Source: Virgibacillus_R byunsanensis (GTDB lineage: Bacteria > Bacillota > Bacilli > Bacillales > Amphibacillaceae). From it: 64,000 nucleotides of DNA. The DNA is taken from contig NZ_JBHTKJ010000008.1 in assembly GCF_042675965.1 (NCBI RefSeq), positions 32,052-96,051 on the forward strand. Direction: 5' to 3'. Shown piece after piece: positions 43,533-50,947 of this stretch. The notes under the pieces were generated by a model. The model saw only the letters and a program-made list of their open reading frames with translations, did no database searches and was not told the DNA's origin. The stretch's first letter is position 1, and each line of letters opens with the position of its first letter. The position numbers were made by a program, and so were the translations under genes.

Positions 43533-44471
43533 ATGATAGCAACTAAGATGAAAAACGTGAAATCAATATTTATTTTAGGGTTGTTGCTGTTACTGATTAC
43601 GGCAGGTTGTGGAGCTGATGAGGATGAAAACACAGGAAATAACGATGATGCTAACGGTGAAGTGAATTATAGTGAAGAAGTAGAATATACCATCACAGGT
43701 ATTGAACCGGGAGCAGGTATAACAGTTACAACTGAAAAAGCAATTGAAGAATATGACAGTTTGTCAGGTTGGGAACTAGAGCAAGCCTCTACAGCAGCAA
43801 TGGTAACCCAATTAGACGAAGCTATTGCAAATAAAGATCCAATAGTTGTTACTGGTTGGAATCCACATTGGAAATTCGCAAAATACCCAGATTTAAAATA
43901 TTTAGATGACCCAAAAGGAATCTATGGTGATGTTGAAGTTATTAAAACACTAGCACGTCTTGGGTTGGAAGAAGAAAAGCCAAATGCCTATAAACTTATA
44001 GAACAGTTCAACTGGGAAGTAGAAGATATGGAAGGCATCATGTATGACGCTCAAGAGAGTGGAGATGAAGTTGCTGAAGTTGCCAAACGTTGGATAGAAG
44101 ATCATCCAGATAAAGTTGCCGAATGGACAGAAGGTGTCGAGGATGTTGACGGGGAAGCTTTTGAAATAGTTTCAACGCCTTGGGATTCTGAACGTGCATC
44201 TGCTAACGTTGTTGCAGAAGCTCTAACTCAAAAAGGCTATGATGTCACCATTACGCCTGTAGATGTGGCAGTTGTATTTGAAGCGGTAGCTAATGGAGAT
44301 GCGGATGCAACTGTCGCTGCTTGGATGCCGATGACGCATAAAGATTTCTATGAAAAGTTTGAAGATGAATTTGTTGATTTAGGAGCAAATCTGGAAGGTG
44401 CTAAAATTGGTCTAGTTGTACCAGAATACATGGATATTGATTCCATCGAAGATTTAGAACCAGCTGAATAG
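43533..44471 (+). CDS. Second glycine betaine-binding lipoprotein, circularly permuted (B. subtilis OpuAC order)
   Basis: A 312-residue lipoprotein (lipobox TAGC). The lobe that is C-terminal in the preceding protein comes first here (YTITGIEPGAGITVTTEKAI, VTGWNPHWKFAKYPDLKYLD, FNWEVEDMEG; about residues 50-205). The other follows (AFEIVSTPWDSERASANVVA ... LVVPEYMDIDSIEDL; about 213-310). This is the order I recall for B. subtilis OpuAC. Both aromatic motifs are kept, so binding is likely intact. GGAG lies 11 bases before the ATG. It is separated from opuAC by a terminator, so it may be expressed separately or by read-through. Confidence 0.9.
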   Translation: MIATKMKNVKSIFILGLLLLLITAGCGADEDENTGNNDDANGEVNYSEEVEYTITGIEPGAGITVTTEKAIEEYDSLSGWELEQASTAAMVTQLDEAIANKDPIVVTGWNPHWKFAKYPDLKYLDDPKGIYGDVEVIKTLARLGLEEEKPNAYKLIEQFNWEVEDMEGIMYDAQESGDEVAEVAKRWIEDHPDKVAEWTEGVEDVDGEAFEIVSTPWDSERASANVVAEALTQKGYDVTITPVDVAVVFEAVANGDADATVAAWMPMTHKDFYEKFEDEFVDLGANLEGAKIGLVVPEYMDIDSIEDLEPAE

Positions 44472-44476
44472 GTAGG

Positions 44477-44516
44477 AACAAGTTCACCGCCTTTGTTGCG
44501 GTGGACTTGTTTGTTT
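44477..44516 (+). terminator. Intrinsic terminator after the permuted OpuAC gene
   Basis: AACAAGT-CACCGC pairs with GCGGTG-ACTTGTT, followed by TGTTTTG. Confidence 0.85.
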
Positions 44517-44528
44517 TGGTAGGAAACT

Positions 44529-44554
44529 ATAAAAGGTATCCTAATAGGACACCC
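44529..44554 (-). terminator. Intrinsic terminator of the YtxH gene
   Basis: Minus strand: GGTGTCCT and AGGATACC (one G-T pair) followed by TTTTAT. Confidence 0.65.
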
Positions 44555-44563
44555 TCATAAACA

Positions 44564-44923
44564 TTAGCTTTTCTGTACTTTTTCCTCAAGATCTTTTAAA
44601 CTTGCTTCAATTTGCTCAAGGTATTCGTGGATATTTTCTTTGTGAGGCTCTACAGCAGTTTTCCATTCTGTTACAGATCTTTTCAATTCCTGTGTTAGAT
44701 CTTTCATTAAAGCTGCACCTTCTTTTGACGTCTCAGTAATTTGATCTTTAAGTCGGATGCCATCGCTTTTTAAGCTATTGAGCATATCCTTCCATTCTGA
44801 GCTTTGTTGTTTTACTTGTCCTCTTAATTCTCTTCCTGATGAAGGTGTACTTAAAAGTGTTGCTGTAGCGCTAATAGCTCCACCAACCATAAAGCCAACT
44901 AATAATGATTTCCCATCTGCCAT
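44564..44923 (-). CDS. yhaH: YtxH-domain protein YhaH
   Basis: A 119-residue protein with an N-terminal helix (LLVGFMVGGAISATATLLST) followed by the PSSGRELRG motif of YtxH-family stress proteins and a long charged helix. In B. subtilis yhaH lies between hit and hpr, agreeing with its position beside trpP and hit here. The family is linked to general stress and cell-envelope functions; a molecular role is unknown. Confidence 0.85.
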   Translation of the reverse strand: MADGKSLLVGFMVGGAISATATLLSTPSSGRELRGQVKQQSSEWKDMLNSLKSDGIRLKDQITETSKEGAALMKDLTQELKRSVTEWKTAVEPHKENIHEYLEQIEASLKDLEEKVQKS

Positions 44924-45013
44924 TATGCATTCGCTCCTTTCATCCGCTTAGTATATCTTTTCCTTTTTTTCCACTACTATTAAACCTATTTTCGGAAATT
45001 ATATGTATAGTGT

Positions 45014-45050
45014 TTTAAAAAATCCTCTGACAAGCTTTGCCAGAGGATTA
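45014..45050 (-). terminator. Intrinsic terminator of trpP
   Basis: Minus strand: AATCCTCTG and CAGAGGATT enclose a GCAAAGCTTGT loop and are followed by TTTTT. Confidence 0.9.
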
Positions 45051-45062
45051 TATTGCAGTAGT

Positions 45063-45584
45063 TCAGGTAACGACGATTGGTTGTGATCTTTTTAAAATCC
45101 GTTGAACGACGGGGTATACAATAATCATAAAAACAGTGTTTAAAGCTGCTGCTGGTAATACTACAGTTAGGAATAATAACATAAATGCGCCTTCCATTAA
45201 TCCAACGATATAAAGAGCAACTGTTAAAAATATTGCTCCACTAATCATGGTGCCAATAGCTGTTAATACAGGAACGCTTAGTTTTATATCTAACCTGTCT
45301 TTAACTAGTAATACCAACCCAAAGAATAGTAACCCCGTAATAGGTTTATCAATCATGTTTGCAATCTGACCACCAACCGTTTGTGTGGTTAAAGCAGAAA
45401 TAACACCGGCTGCAATAGATAAGACTACAACATATTTAGCTTTTGGAAATAATATAATTCCTAAAAACATCATCGACAATAACATGTCTGGCTTCATTCC
45501 GTAAATAAAAGGCGGAATGATGTAATGCAATACAGCGCCAATCCCCAATAATAGTGACAAAAGTACTAAAATTCTCGTATTCAT
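45063..45584 (-). CDS. trpP: Tryptophan transporter TrpP (YhaG)
   Basis: A 173-residue membrane protein with about five helices (B. subtilis TrpP is 172). Characteristic segments are IPPFIYGMKPDMLLSMMFLG and VGGQIANMIDKPITGLLFFG. It probably imports tryptophan. The mRNA leader carries a textbook TRAP-binding site over the ribosome binding site, which independently supports tryptophan as substrate, since the B. subtilis gene is controlled in the same way. Neighbours yhaH and hit match the B. subtilis order. Confidence 0.93.
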   Translation of the reverse strand: MNTRILVLLSLLLGIGAVLHYIIPPFIYGMKPDMLLSMMFLGIILFPKAKYVVVLSIAAGVISALTTQTVGGQIANMIDKPITGLLFFGLVLLVKDRLDIKLSVPVLTAIGTMISGAIFLTVALYIVGLMEGAFMLLFLTVVLPAAALNTVFMIIVYPVVQRILKRSQPIVVT

Positions 45585-45590
45585 TTGTAA

Positions 45591-45618
45591 CTCTCCTCTT
45601 CTCCGCTAAACTAATCTA
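45591..45618 (-). promoter_or_regulatory. TRAP (MtrB) binding site overlapping the trpP ribosome binding site
   Basis: On the minus strand six triplets, TAG-TAG-TAG-GAG-GAG-GAG, are each separated by exactly two bases (45618 to 45591) and end 6 bases before the ATG. The GAG triplets form the ribosome binding site. Tryptophan-loaded TRAP wrapping here would block translation. A further GAG lies just inside the coding region. Confidence 0.88.
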
Positions 45619-45622
45619 TTTA

Positions 45623-45657
45623 TTTCCCAACTGTACACTGATTGTCAGTTGCGGAAA
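45623..45657 (-). promoter_or_regulatory. 5' stem-loop of the trpP leader
   Basis: TTTCC-GCAACTG pairs with CAGTTG-GGAAA immediately 5' of the TRAP triplets. It resembles in position the 5' stem-loop that assists TRAP binding in trp leaders. A TATAAT on the minus strand (45667-45672) would start the transcript just upstream. Confidence 0.55.
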
Positions 45658-45727
45658 CTTGTTATCATTATAACAAAAAAACTTCAAAATAAAAAGCACT
45701 AATTTTCTGATTACAACCCTGAGATTA

Positions 45728-46159
45728 TCAGCTATCAACTGATTCAGCAATTTCTTTTGCAACTTGCTGTAGATCCTCTGATGTGTAATCGTCCGAATGT
45801 GTAACCCATTTTGAACGGAAGCCATCATCTTGACCATATCTCGGGATAAGGTGAATGTGCAGATGGAACACTGACTGATCCGCAGCTTTCTCATTATTGT
45901 TAAGTAAATTCATTCCAATAGGTTTGTAGGTCTCTTTTATAGCGTTAGCGATTTTTGGAACACGTGCAAATAATTCTTTTGCAACTTCTGGAGGTGTTTC
46001 ATAAATGTTTTTTGTGTGTGTTTTTGGAACAATGAGTGTATGTCCTTTTGTGACTTGGCTAATGTCTAGAAAAGCATAAACAAATTCATCCTCATATACT
46101 TTTGCAGACGGAATTTCTCCATTAACTATTTTACAAAAAATACAATCTTCATGTGCCAT
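45728..46159 (-). CDS. hit: HIT-family nucleotide-binding protein Hit
   Basis: A 143-residue histidine-triad protein. The triad is HLHIHLIP (about residues 98-105). The N-terminal CIFCKIVNGEIP is a family hallmark with paired cysteines for zinc. It hydrolyses or binds purine nucleotide phosphoramidates. The ATG at 46159 follows GGGAGTGG. It is divergent from ecsAB, as in B. subtilis, but with a long intergenic region holding a probable RNA gene. Confidence 0.94.
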   Translation of the reverse strand: MAHEDCIFCKIVNGEIPSAKVYEDEFVYAFLDISQVTKGHTLIVPKTHTKNIYETPPEVAKELFARVPKIANAIKETYKPIGMNLLNNNEKAADQSVFHLHIHLIPRYGQDDGFRSKWVTHSDDYTSEDLQQVAKEIAESVDS

Positions 46160-46247
46160 TAAATCAACCACTCCCAACTTTTATATTACTTTATATTCTA
46201 TATAGTTGAAGGCTCTTATGTAAAGTTTTCTGATCAGGTTGTATGAT

Positions 46248-46516
46248 TAAAATAAGCAGGCATAGCCCCAATTGTTGCGGGCTAGCCTGCATTAAGAAGA
46301 AAGAGGATGCTTGAACATCTAACGTTGGGGACTTGTAATGCATCGTTAAAGTACATACTTGCTACTTGAACTCGATTACAAAAACCTTTTTGTCAGCACC
46401 TCAGGCTGTGTGAGCTTTATCTAACAAATTGGTTAATTAATTAGATTATCGATCACTAACACCTCATTTTGTGTTTTAACACGAAAATTAAAGTAAGTGA
46501 GCATCCTCGTTTCTTC
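46248..46516 (-). ncRNA. Probable structured non-coding RNA between hit and ecsA
   Basis: On the minus strand GAAGAAA-c-GAGGATGC (46516 down to 46501) pairs with GCATCCTC-TTTCTTC (46310 down to 46296), a 15-bp closing helix with one bulge around about 190 bases. Inside are AACAC/GTGTT, ATCTAA/TTAGAT and TGTAATCG...CGATGCATTACA with an inner AAGTA/TACTT. Immediately downstream lies a terminator, GCAGGC-AGCCC with GGGCT-TGCCTGC, then TTATTTT (46248-46290). TCGACA and TGTATA on the minus strand near 46547-46575 could be its promoter. No ribosome binding site or open frame fits. The long rod closed by a terminal helix recalls 6S RNA, but I cannot match it. Confidence 0.6.
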
Positions 46517-46595
46517 AGTAGTTATTTTGAACCAAAAACTCATTTCTATACAAAAAATTTAAAAAAGCATGTCGAAAATAGGCGTGTGGTTTGTT

Positions 46596-46624
46596 TTGGC
46601 ATTACATCTTAAAAATGATAAAAT
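46596..46624 (+). promoter_or_regulatory. SigA-type promoter of ecsAB
   Basis: TTGGCA (46596-46601), 17-bp spacer, TAAAAT (46619-46624). Confidence 0.75.
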
Positions 46625-46656
46625 TTGTACAAGTGAATTACTAGGAGGAAATTTTA

Positions 46657-47403
46657 GTGGAACCTATGTTACATATTGATAATCTATATGGTGGTTACAC
46701 CCATAAAAATGTATTACATGGCATTTCGTTTGATGTTTATCCAAACGAAATTGTCGCACTTATTGGATTAAATGGTGCAGGGAAAAGTACCACGATTAAA
46801 CATATTATTGGATTAATGCAAGCTAAAAAAGGAATCATATCAATTAATGGCAAGACTTTTCATGAAAACGTCACAGCTTATCGAAACCAATTGGCATATA
46901 TTCCGGAAATGCCTATATTATATGATGAACTAACCCTACACGAACATCTTCGGTTAACAGCAATGGCATATGACATTCCTCGGGATGTCTTTGAAAAAAG
47001 GTTACCGCCATTGTTGAAGGAATTTAGGATGGAGAAAAAGCTAAATTGGTTTCCTGTCCATTTTTCAAAAGGCATGAGGCAAAAGGTTATGATTATGTGT
47101 GCTTTTCTAATTGAACCGCCTTTATATATTGTGGATGAGCCATTTGTAGGCTTAGATCCATTAGGGATTCAATCATATTTACAGTTGATGGATGAGATGA
47201 AGCGTAATGGCTCTGGCGTGTTAATGTCCACACATATTCTGGCAACTGCAGAACGCTATTGTGATAGGTTTGTGATTATACATGATGGAACCATCCGCGC
47301 TGTTGGAACGTTAGAGGAGTTACAAAAAAGTTTTAATATGCAAAATGCTACATTGGATGAGTTATATATGCAATTAACGAAGGAAGAAGATAGCCATGTT
47401 TGA
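46657..47403 (+). CDS. ecsA: ABC transporter ATPase EcsA
   Basis: A 248-residue ATPase. Walker A is GLNGAGKST, the signature is FSKGMRQKVMIMCAFLIEPP, Walker B is YIVDEP, and the H-loop is STHILAT. EcsAB affects protein secretion, sporulation and competence in B. subtilis and intramembrane proteolysis by RasP. It begins at GTG 46657, about 7 bases after AGGAGGA, and overlaps ecsB by 8 bp. Synteny with hit and yhaA confirms identity. Confidence 0.94.
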   Translation: MEPMLHIDNLYGGYTHKNVLHGISFDVYPNEIVALIGLNGAGKSTTIKHIIGLMQAKKGIISINGKTFHENVTAYRNQLAYIPEMPILYDELTLHEHLRLTAMAYDIPRDVFEKRLPPLLKEFRMEKKLNWFPVHFSKGMRQKVMIMCAFLIEPPLYIVDEPFVGLDPLGIQSYLQLMDEMKRNGSGVLMSTHILATAERYCDRFVIIHDGTIRAVGTLEELQKSFNMQNATLDELYMQLTKEEDSHV

Positions 47404-48607
47404 TTCACATGATTTTTTTAAAAAGCGTTTTTCCGCGCATCTTAAAGAGACAAGTCGTTACTTGCGTTATATTTTCAATGGTCACATAGCTGTTGCTATG
47501 TTGTTTTTTATATCAGCAATGGCATATTATTACCAGCAATGGTTAGCTGATCTTCCTGAAAGTTTCCCGACAGCACTGATCATGGGACTAGCATTAGGTC
47601 TATTAGTTAGCTATAGTCCTGTTCGAACCTTATTAAAAGAACCGGATTTAGTGTTTTTAATTGCTGCTGAGAATAAAATGAATGCTTATTTTCGCAATGC
47701 ATTAGTGTACAGCTTTGTTCTTCAGTTATACCTTATCTTATTAGTGGTTGCTGCGTTTGGTCCGTTATATTTTGCAACGTATCCTGATCGGGAAGGTAGC
47801 GTTTATTTACTAACGCTTGCTATTGTACTTATTTTTAAAATATGGAATTTAATTGCGAACTGGTGGATGCTTAAAATTAGAGAGCCTGGTGTACGGTGGC
47901 TAGATCAGATCGTTCGCATGCTTATAAATATTGCCATTTTCTTCTTTATGGTTAATGGAGAGATGCTTTTAGCTGGGATTACAACAATACTATTTGTACT
48001 CGTATTTTTATATGATTATAGTGTTTCCAGAAAACAAGCAGGTATTATATGGGATTTATTAATTGAGAAGGATCAAAATCGCATGCAGGTTTTTTACCGG
48101 ATTGCAAATATGTTTGCTGATGTACCACATTTGAAGAACCGAATTAAAAAGCGACAGTGGCTCGTATCTATTGTAAGTCGAATGCCCTTGGTAAAAGAAC
48201 GTACATTTGATTATTTATACCGGATTACATTTGTACGAACTGGAGATTATTTGGGAATGTATATCCGCTTAATTGTAGTTGGTGGTTTATTCATCTATTA
48301 CATTCCGAATAGTTGGATGAAAATAGCTTTTGCTATATTATTTTTATATCTAAGCAGCTTTCAAATGATGACATTATATCATCATCACCGAACGATTATG
48401 TGGCTGGATTTATATCCGGTAGATATAACCTTGCGTCAGCGGGCAGTCATCAAATGGCTGTTTCAATTAACGCTGATCCAAACTATTCTATTTGGTATTC
48501 TCTTTTTGGCTATGAATGAAGTAATGGGTGTTCTTGTTGTTGTAGTTGGTGGAATGGTATTTAATTACTTGTTTATTCATGGCTACGTAAAACGAAAATT
48601 GGTTTAA
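47396..48607 (+). CDS. ecsB: ABC transporter permease EcsB
   Basis: A 403-residue membrane protein with about eight helices, of the EcsB family (HFLKETSRYLRY-like start, FPTALIMGLALGLLVSYSPV, LLKEPDLVFLIAAENKMNAY). It forms the transporter with EcsA; the transported substrate is unknown. Its start overlaps ecsA by 8 bp. A strong terminator follows; no ecsC gene is present between it and yhaA. Confidence 0.93.
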   Translation: MFDSHDFFKKRFSAHLKETSRYLRYIFNGHIAVAMLFFISAMAYYYQQWLADLPESFPTALIMGLALGLLVSYSPVRTLLKEPDLVFLIAAENKMNAYFRNALVYSFVLQLYLILLVVAAFGPLYFATYPDREGSVYLLTLAIVLIFKIWNLIANWWMLKIREPGVRWLDQIVRMLINIAIFFFMVNGEMLLAGITTILFVLVFLYDYSVSRKQAGIIWDLLIEKDQNRMQVFYRIANMFADVPHLKNRIKKRQWLVSIVSRMPLVKERTFDYLYRITFVRTGDYLGMYIRLIVVGGLFIYYIPNSWMKIAFAILFLYLSSFQMMTLYHHHRTIMWLDLYPVDITLRQRAVIKWLFQLTLIQTILFGILFLAMNEVMGVLVVVVGGMVFNYLFIHGYVKRKLV

Positions 48608-48648
48608 AAAACCCCCAACATGTATTTATGCATGTTGGGGGTTTTTTT
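48606..48648 (+). terminator. Intrinsic terminator of ecsAB
   Basis: AAAACCCCCAACATG and CATGTTGGGGGTTTT form a 15-bp stem with a TATTTATG loop, followed by T. Confidence 0.95.
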
Positions 48649-48653
48649 AGGCA

Positions 48654-48800
48654 GATAAGAAAGTATAAAAACTTTCTTTATTTGCATAAGTGCAACTAGG
48701 TTATTCGCTATAAAGGCTTGCACTCCAAAGCATAAGGGCTTCTAAGAAAGCAAAGTACGCTTACCAAGAATCCCTTTAACGAATGCCAAGTTTTCTAAGA
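48654..48800 (+). repeat. Family C intergenic repeat, copy C1
   Basis: It starts GATAAGAAAGTATAAAAACT, continues TTTGCATAAGTGCAACTAGG and GCTATAAAGGCTTG, and ends CCAAGTTTTCTAAGA. The end coincides with the stop codon of the convergent yhaA gene. A second copy lies at 50061. Confidence 0.7.
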
Positions 48801-49970
48801 TGTTTTCTTTTGGTAAAGGAAATACGCTTCAATTAATGTTTTTGCAGCAATAGGTAAGGCACGTTCATCAATATCGAATTTCGGATGATGATGTGGGTAG
48901 TCATTACCTTCTTTATGTGCTCCAGTGAAAAAGTAGGCTCCGGGTTTTGCTATTGTATAGTAGGTGAAATCTTCCCCACCCATGACAGGTACAACTTCTT
49001 CAGCTGTATGGATTTCATCAATATTTTTGCTTGCTTCTAACACTAGTTCTGCTTCTTGTTCGTGATTAACTAATGGTGGATAGCCTTTTACATAATCAAA
49101 TGTATAGGAAGCATCGTTGGTGACACATACACCTTTTATGATTTTTTCCATCTCTGTTATTACTTCTTCTTGGATATCGGTATTCAAATAACGAACTGTG
49201 CCAACTAATTTTGCTTTATCTGCAATAATGTTAAAGGCATCTCCGGCTTCAAATATCCCGATCGTAACGACCGCAGTTTCCAAGGGATCAATTCGTCTAG
49301 AAACTATTTGTTGAAGCTGTGTTATCAATTGTGATGCAATAACGATAGCATCTTTTGTTTCGTGAGGGTACGCGCCATGACCACCTTCACCTTGAATGGT
49401 GATTTCAAACCGATCGGCACCTGCCATGAAGACATTTTTGGATGTTTGCATAACACCTAATGGAGTAGTTGCCCAAAGGTGTGTGCCAAATACTGCGTCT
49501 ACATGATCCAGTGCACCTGATTCAACAATTGGCTTTGCACCACCTGGAGCATATTCCTCGGCATGCTGGTGTACAAATTCAATTGTACCGGGTAGATCCT
49601 CTTGAAATGACTTCATTGTTTTAGCAAGCATAAGTAATGTTGCCGTGTGCCCGTCATGTCCGCAAGCATGCATAACCCCATCTACTTTTGATTTATATGG
49701 AACGTCTTTTTCGTCCTGAATTGGTAATGCGTCAAAGTCAGCTCTAAGCGCTACCGTTTTTCCAGGCTTACCCCCTTTTAGTGTAGCAATAACCCCGTTG
49801 CCACCAATTTTTGCTTGATAGGGAATTTGAAGCTCTTCGTAAAAATCAGCGATATACTTGGCTGTCTTTACTTCTTTAAAGGAAACTTCAGGATATTGAT
49901 GTAAATATCTGCGGGTTTCCACCATTTCAGGAAATAATGAGTCAATTTTATGATGAATATCTTTAAGCAA
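48795..49970 (-). CDS. yhaA: M20 amidohydrolase YhaA
   Basis: A 391-residue M20D-family amidohydrolase (N-acyl amino acid or hippurate hydrolase type). Metal-site segments are ACGHDGHTATLL (about residue 102), FVHQHAEEYAPGGAKPIVES, and MGGEDFTYYTIAKPGAYFF near the end. The dimerisation domain contains GGHGAYPHETKDAI. It starts at TTG 49970, 8-9 bases after AGGAGG. B. subtilis yhaA lies beside the ecs operon in the same way. The substrate is unproven. Confidence 0.88.
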   Translation of the reverse strand: MLKDIHHKIDSLFPEMVETRRYLHQYPEVSFKEVKTAKYIADFYEELQIPYQAKIGGNGVIATLKGGKPGKTVALRADFDALPIQDEKDVPYKSKVDGVMHACGHDGHTATLLMLAKTMKSFQEDLPGTIEFVHQHAEEYAPGGAKPIVESGALDHVDAVFGTHLWATTPLGVMQTSKNVFMAGADRFEITIQGEGGHGAYPHETKDAIVIASQLITQLQQIVSRRIDPLETAVVTIGIFEAGDAFNIIADKAKLVGTVRYLNTDIQEEVITEMEKIIKGVCVTNDASYTFDYVKGYPPLVNHEQEAELVLEASKNIDEIHTAEEVVPVMGGEDFTYYTIAKPGAYFFTGAHKEGNDYPHHHPKFDIDERALPIAAKTLIEAYFLYQKKTS

Positions 49971-50027
49971 AAGTAGGACCTCCTCGAATTAAATTTCATA
50001 CTATTATAACATTTATTCCAATGCATT

Positions 50028-50059
50028 AAAAAGGATGACTTTCAATAGTCATCCTTTTT
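50028..50059 (-). terminator. Symmetric terminator after the ferritin-like gene
   Basis: AAAAAGGATGACT and AGTCATCCTTTTT enclose TTCAAT; it functions in either direction. Confidence 0.88.
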
Positions 50060-50060
50060 A

Positions 50061-50155
50061 AGTAGATTGGATAGTATAAAACTTTCTTATCTACATAAGT
50101 GTAACTAAGGCTTTCACTATTAAGGCTTGGTGATAAGCCTTAGTTTTCTAAAAGG
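50061..50155 (+). repeat. Family C intergenic repeat, copy C2
   Basis: It shares GATAGTATAAAACTTTCTTA, TACATAAGTGTAACTAAGGC and TTTCACTATTAAGGCTTG with C1, and contains an AACTAAGGCTT/AAGCCTTAGTT stem. Same orientation as C1, so yhaA is bracketed by two direct copies. Confidence 0.7.
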
Positions 50156-50177
50156 GGGGCACATATATTGTTTGTGT

Positions 50178-50612
50178 TTAAGCTAGTCTTGGATCTTCTA
50201 GTAGGCGTTCTATCTCTTCTTTATGATGTGTTTCATCCGCTATTAAGTCTTCAAGTTTAACAACAAGCTCTGTATAACCTAATGACTCTGCTTGTTTTTT
50301 TCGTTTTTCATAACGCTCGATCGTATCTGTTTCAGATTTCTTTGTTGCTTCGAGCAAGTCTTTAACATCTGTTGGTTGTGGAACTTCAGCTGCTTTTGTT
50401 GTTGGTGTACCACCTAATGATTTCACTTTTTCGGATAGGTACAAAGCGTGACCTAATTCGTCCTGAATTTCACTTTCGAAAAAGGGTTTTAACGCAGCTC
50501 GGTACAAACCTGTAACAACAGATGCGCTGTACGTATACTGAATTGCTGCTCCATATTCGTGTGCTAAGTCTTCGTTTAGACCATCAATTAATTCTTGTAA
50601 TTCGTTATTCAT
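50178..50612 (-). CDS. Ferritin-like diiron protein (bacterioferritin/rubrerythrin type)
   Basis: A 144-residue four-helix-bundle protein. The diiron ligands are spread as expected: E in LAHEYGAAIQY, ExxH in SEIQDELGHALYL, E in SETDTIERYEKR and ExxH in DLIADETHHKEEI. It may store iron or detoxify peroxide. The ribosome binding site (AAAGGTTGGG) is weak. It is a single gene with a terminator after it; no partner suggests a specific role. Confidence 0.85.
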   Translation of the reverse strand: MNNELQELIDGLNEDLAHEYGAAIQYTYSASVVTGLYRAALKPFFESEIQDELGHALYLSEKVKSLGGTPTTKAAEVPQPTDVKDLLEATKKSETDTIERYEKRKKQAESLGYTELVVKLEDLIADETHHKEEIERLLEDPRLA

Positions 50613-50644
50613 TATTGTATCCCAACCTTTCCCCTAATAGATAT

Positions 50645-50820
50645 AACAAAAGCTAGAAGTGCCTTGAAAGACACAACAAGCATAAGAGAATCGTGTAGTG
50701 TGGATGCCTTTACCCAAGTCGAACTACGTATGTTTCGGGTGTCTAGGCGCTGAAGCTGAAAGTAGCTCACACAATTCATAAATTAACCCATACTCCAAAA
50801 TTTAGTTTCTTAGGCAAGCA
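50645..50820 (-). repeat. Family B repeat, copy B4 (reverse orientation)
   Basis: Plus strand reads AACAAAAGCTAGAAGTGCCT ... GTGTCTAGGCGCTGAAGCTG ... TTTCTTAGG, the reverse of the B pattern. It fills most of the 335-bp gap between the ferritin-like and PAP2 genes. Confidence 0.7.
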
Positions 50821-50947
50821 CGTAGATACTTTTCCCATTATTTGTTTTTTTAAAACACTTTTTACGGTAATATTTACGAATAGAGACCTTTTCTGAGAAA
50901 TTAAAATAGTATGTAAATGTTTATAGATGGAAGGGAGTTATACCAAA

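Noticed and set aside
42502..44471. Reading the second OpuAC as a chimaera or assembly artefact
   Set aside because: Both lobes are complete, it has its own lipoprotein signal and ribosome binding site, and its lobe order equals that of B. subtilis OpuAC as recalled.
46248..46516. Calling the hit-ecsA RNA a 6S RNA
   Set aside because: Only the overall architecture fits. I cannot align it to the 6S consensus from memory, and 6S genes in Bacillaceae that I know are elsewhere.
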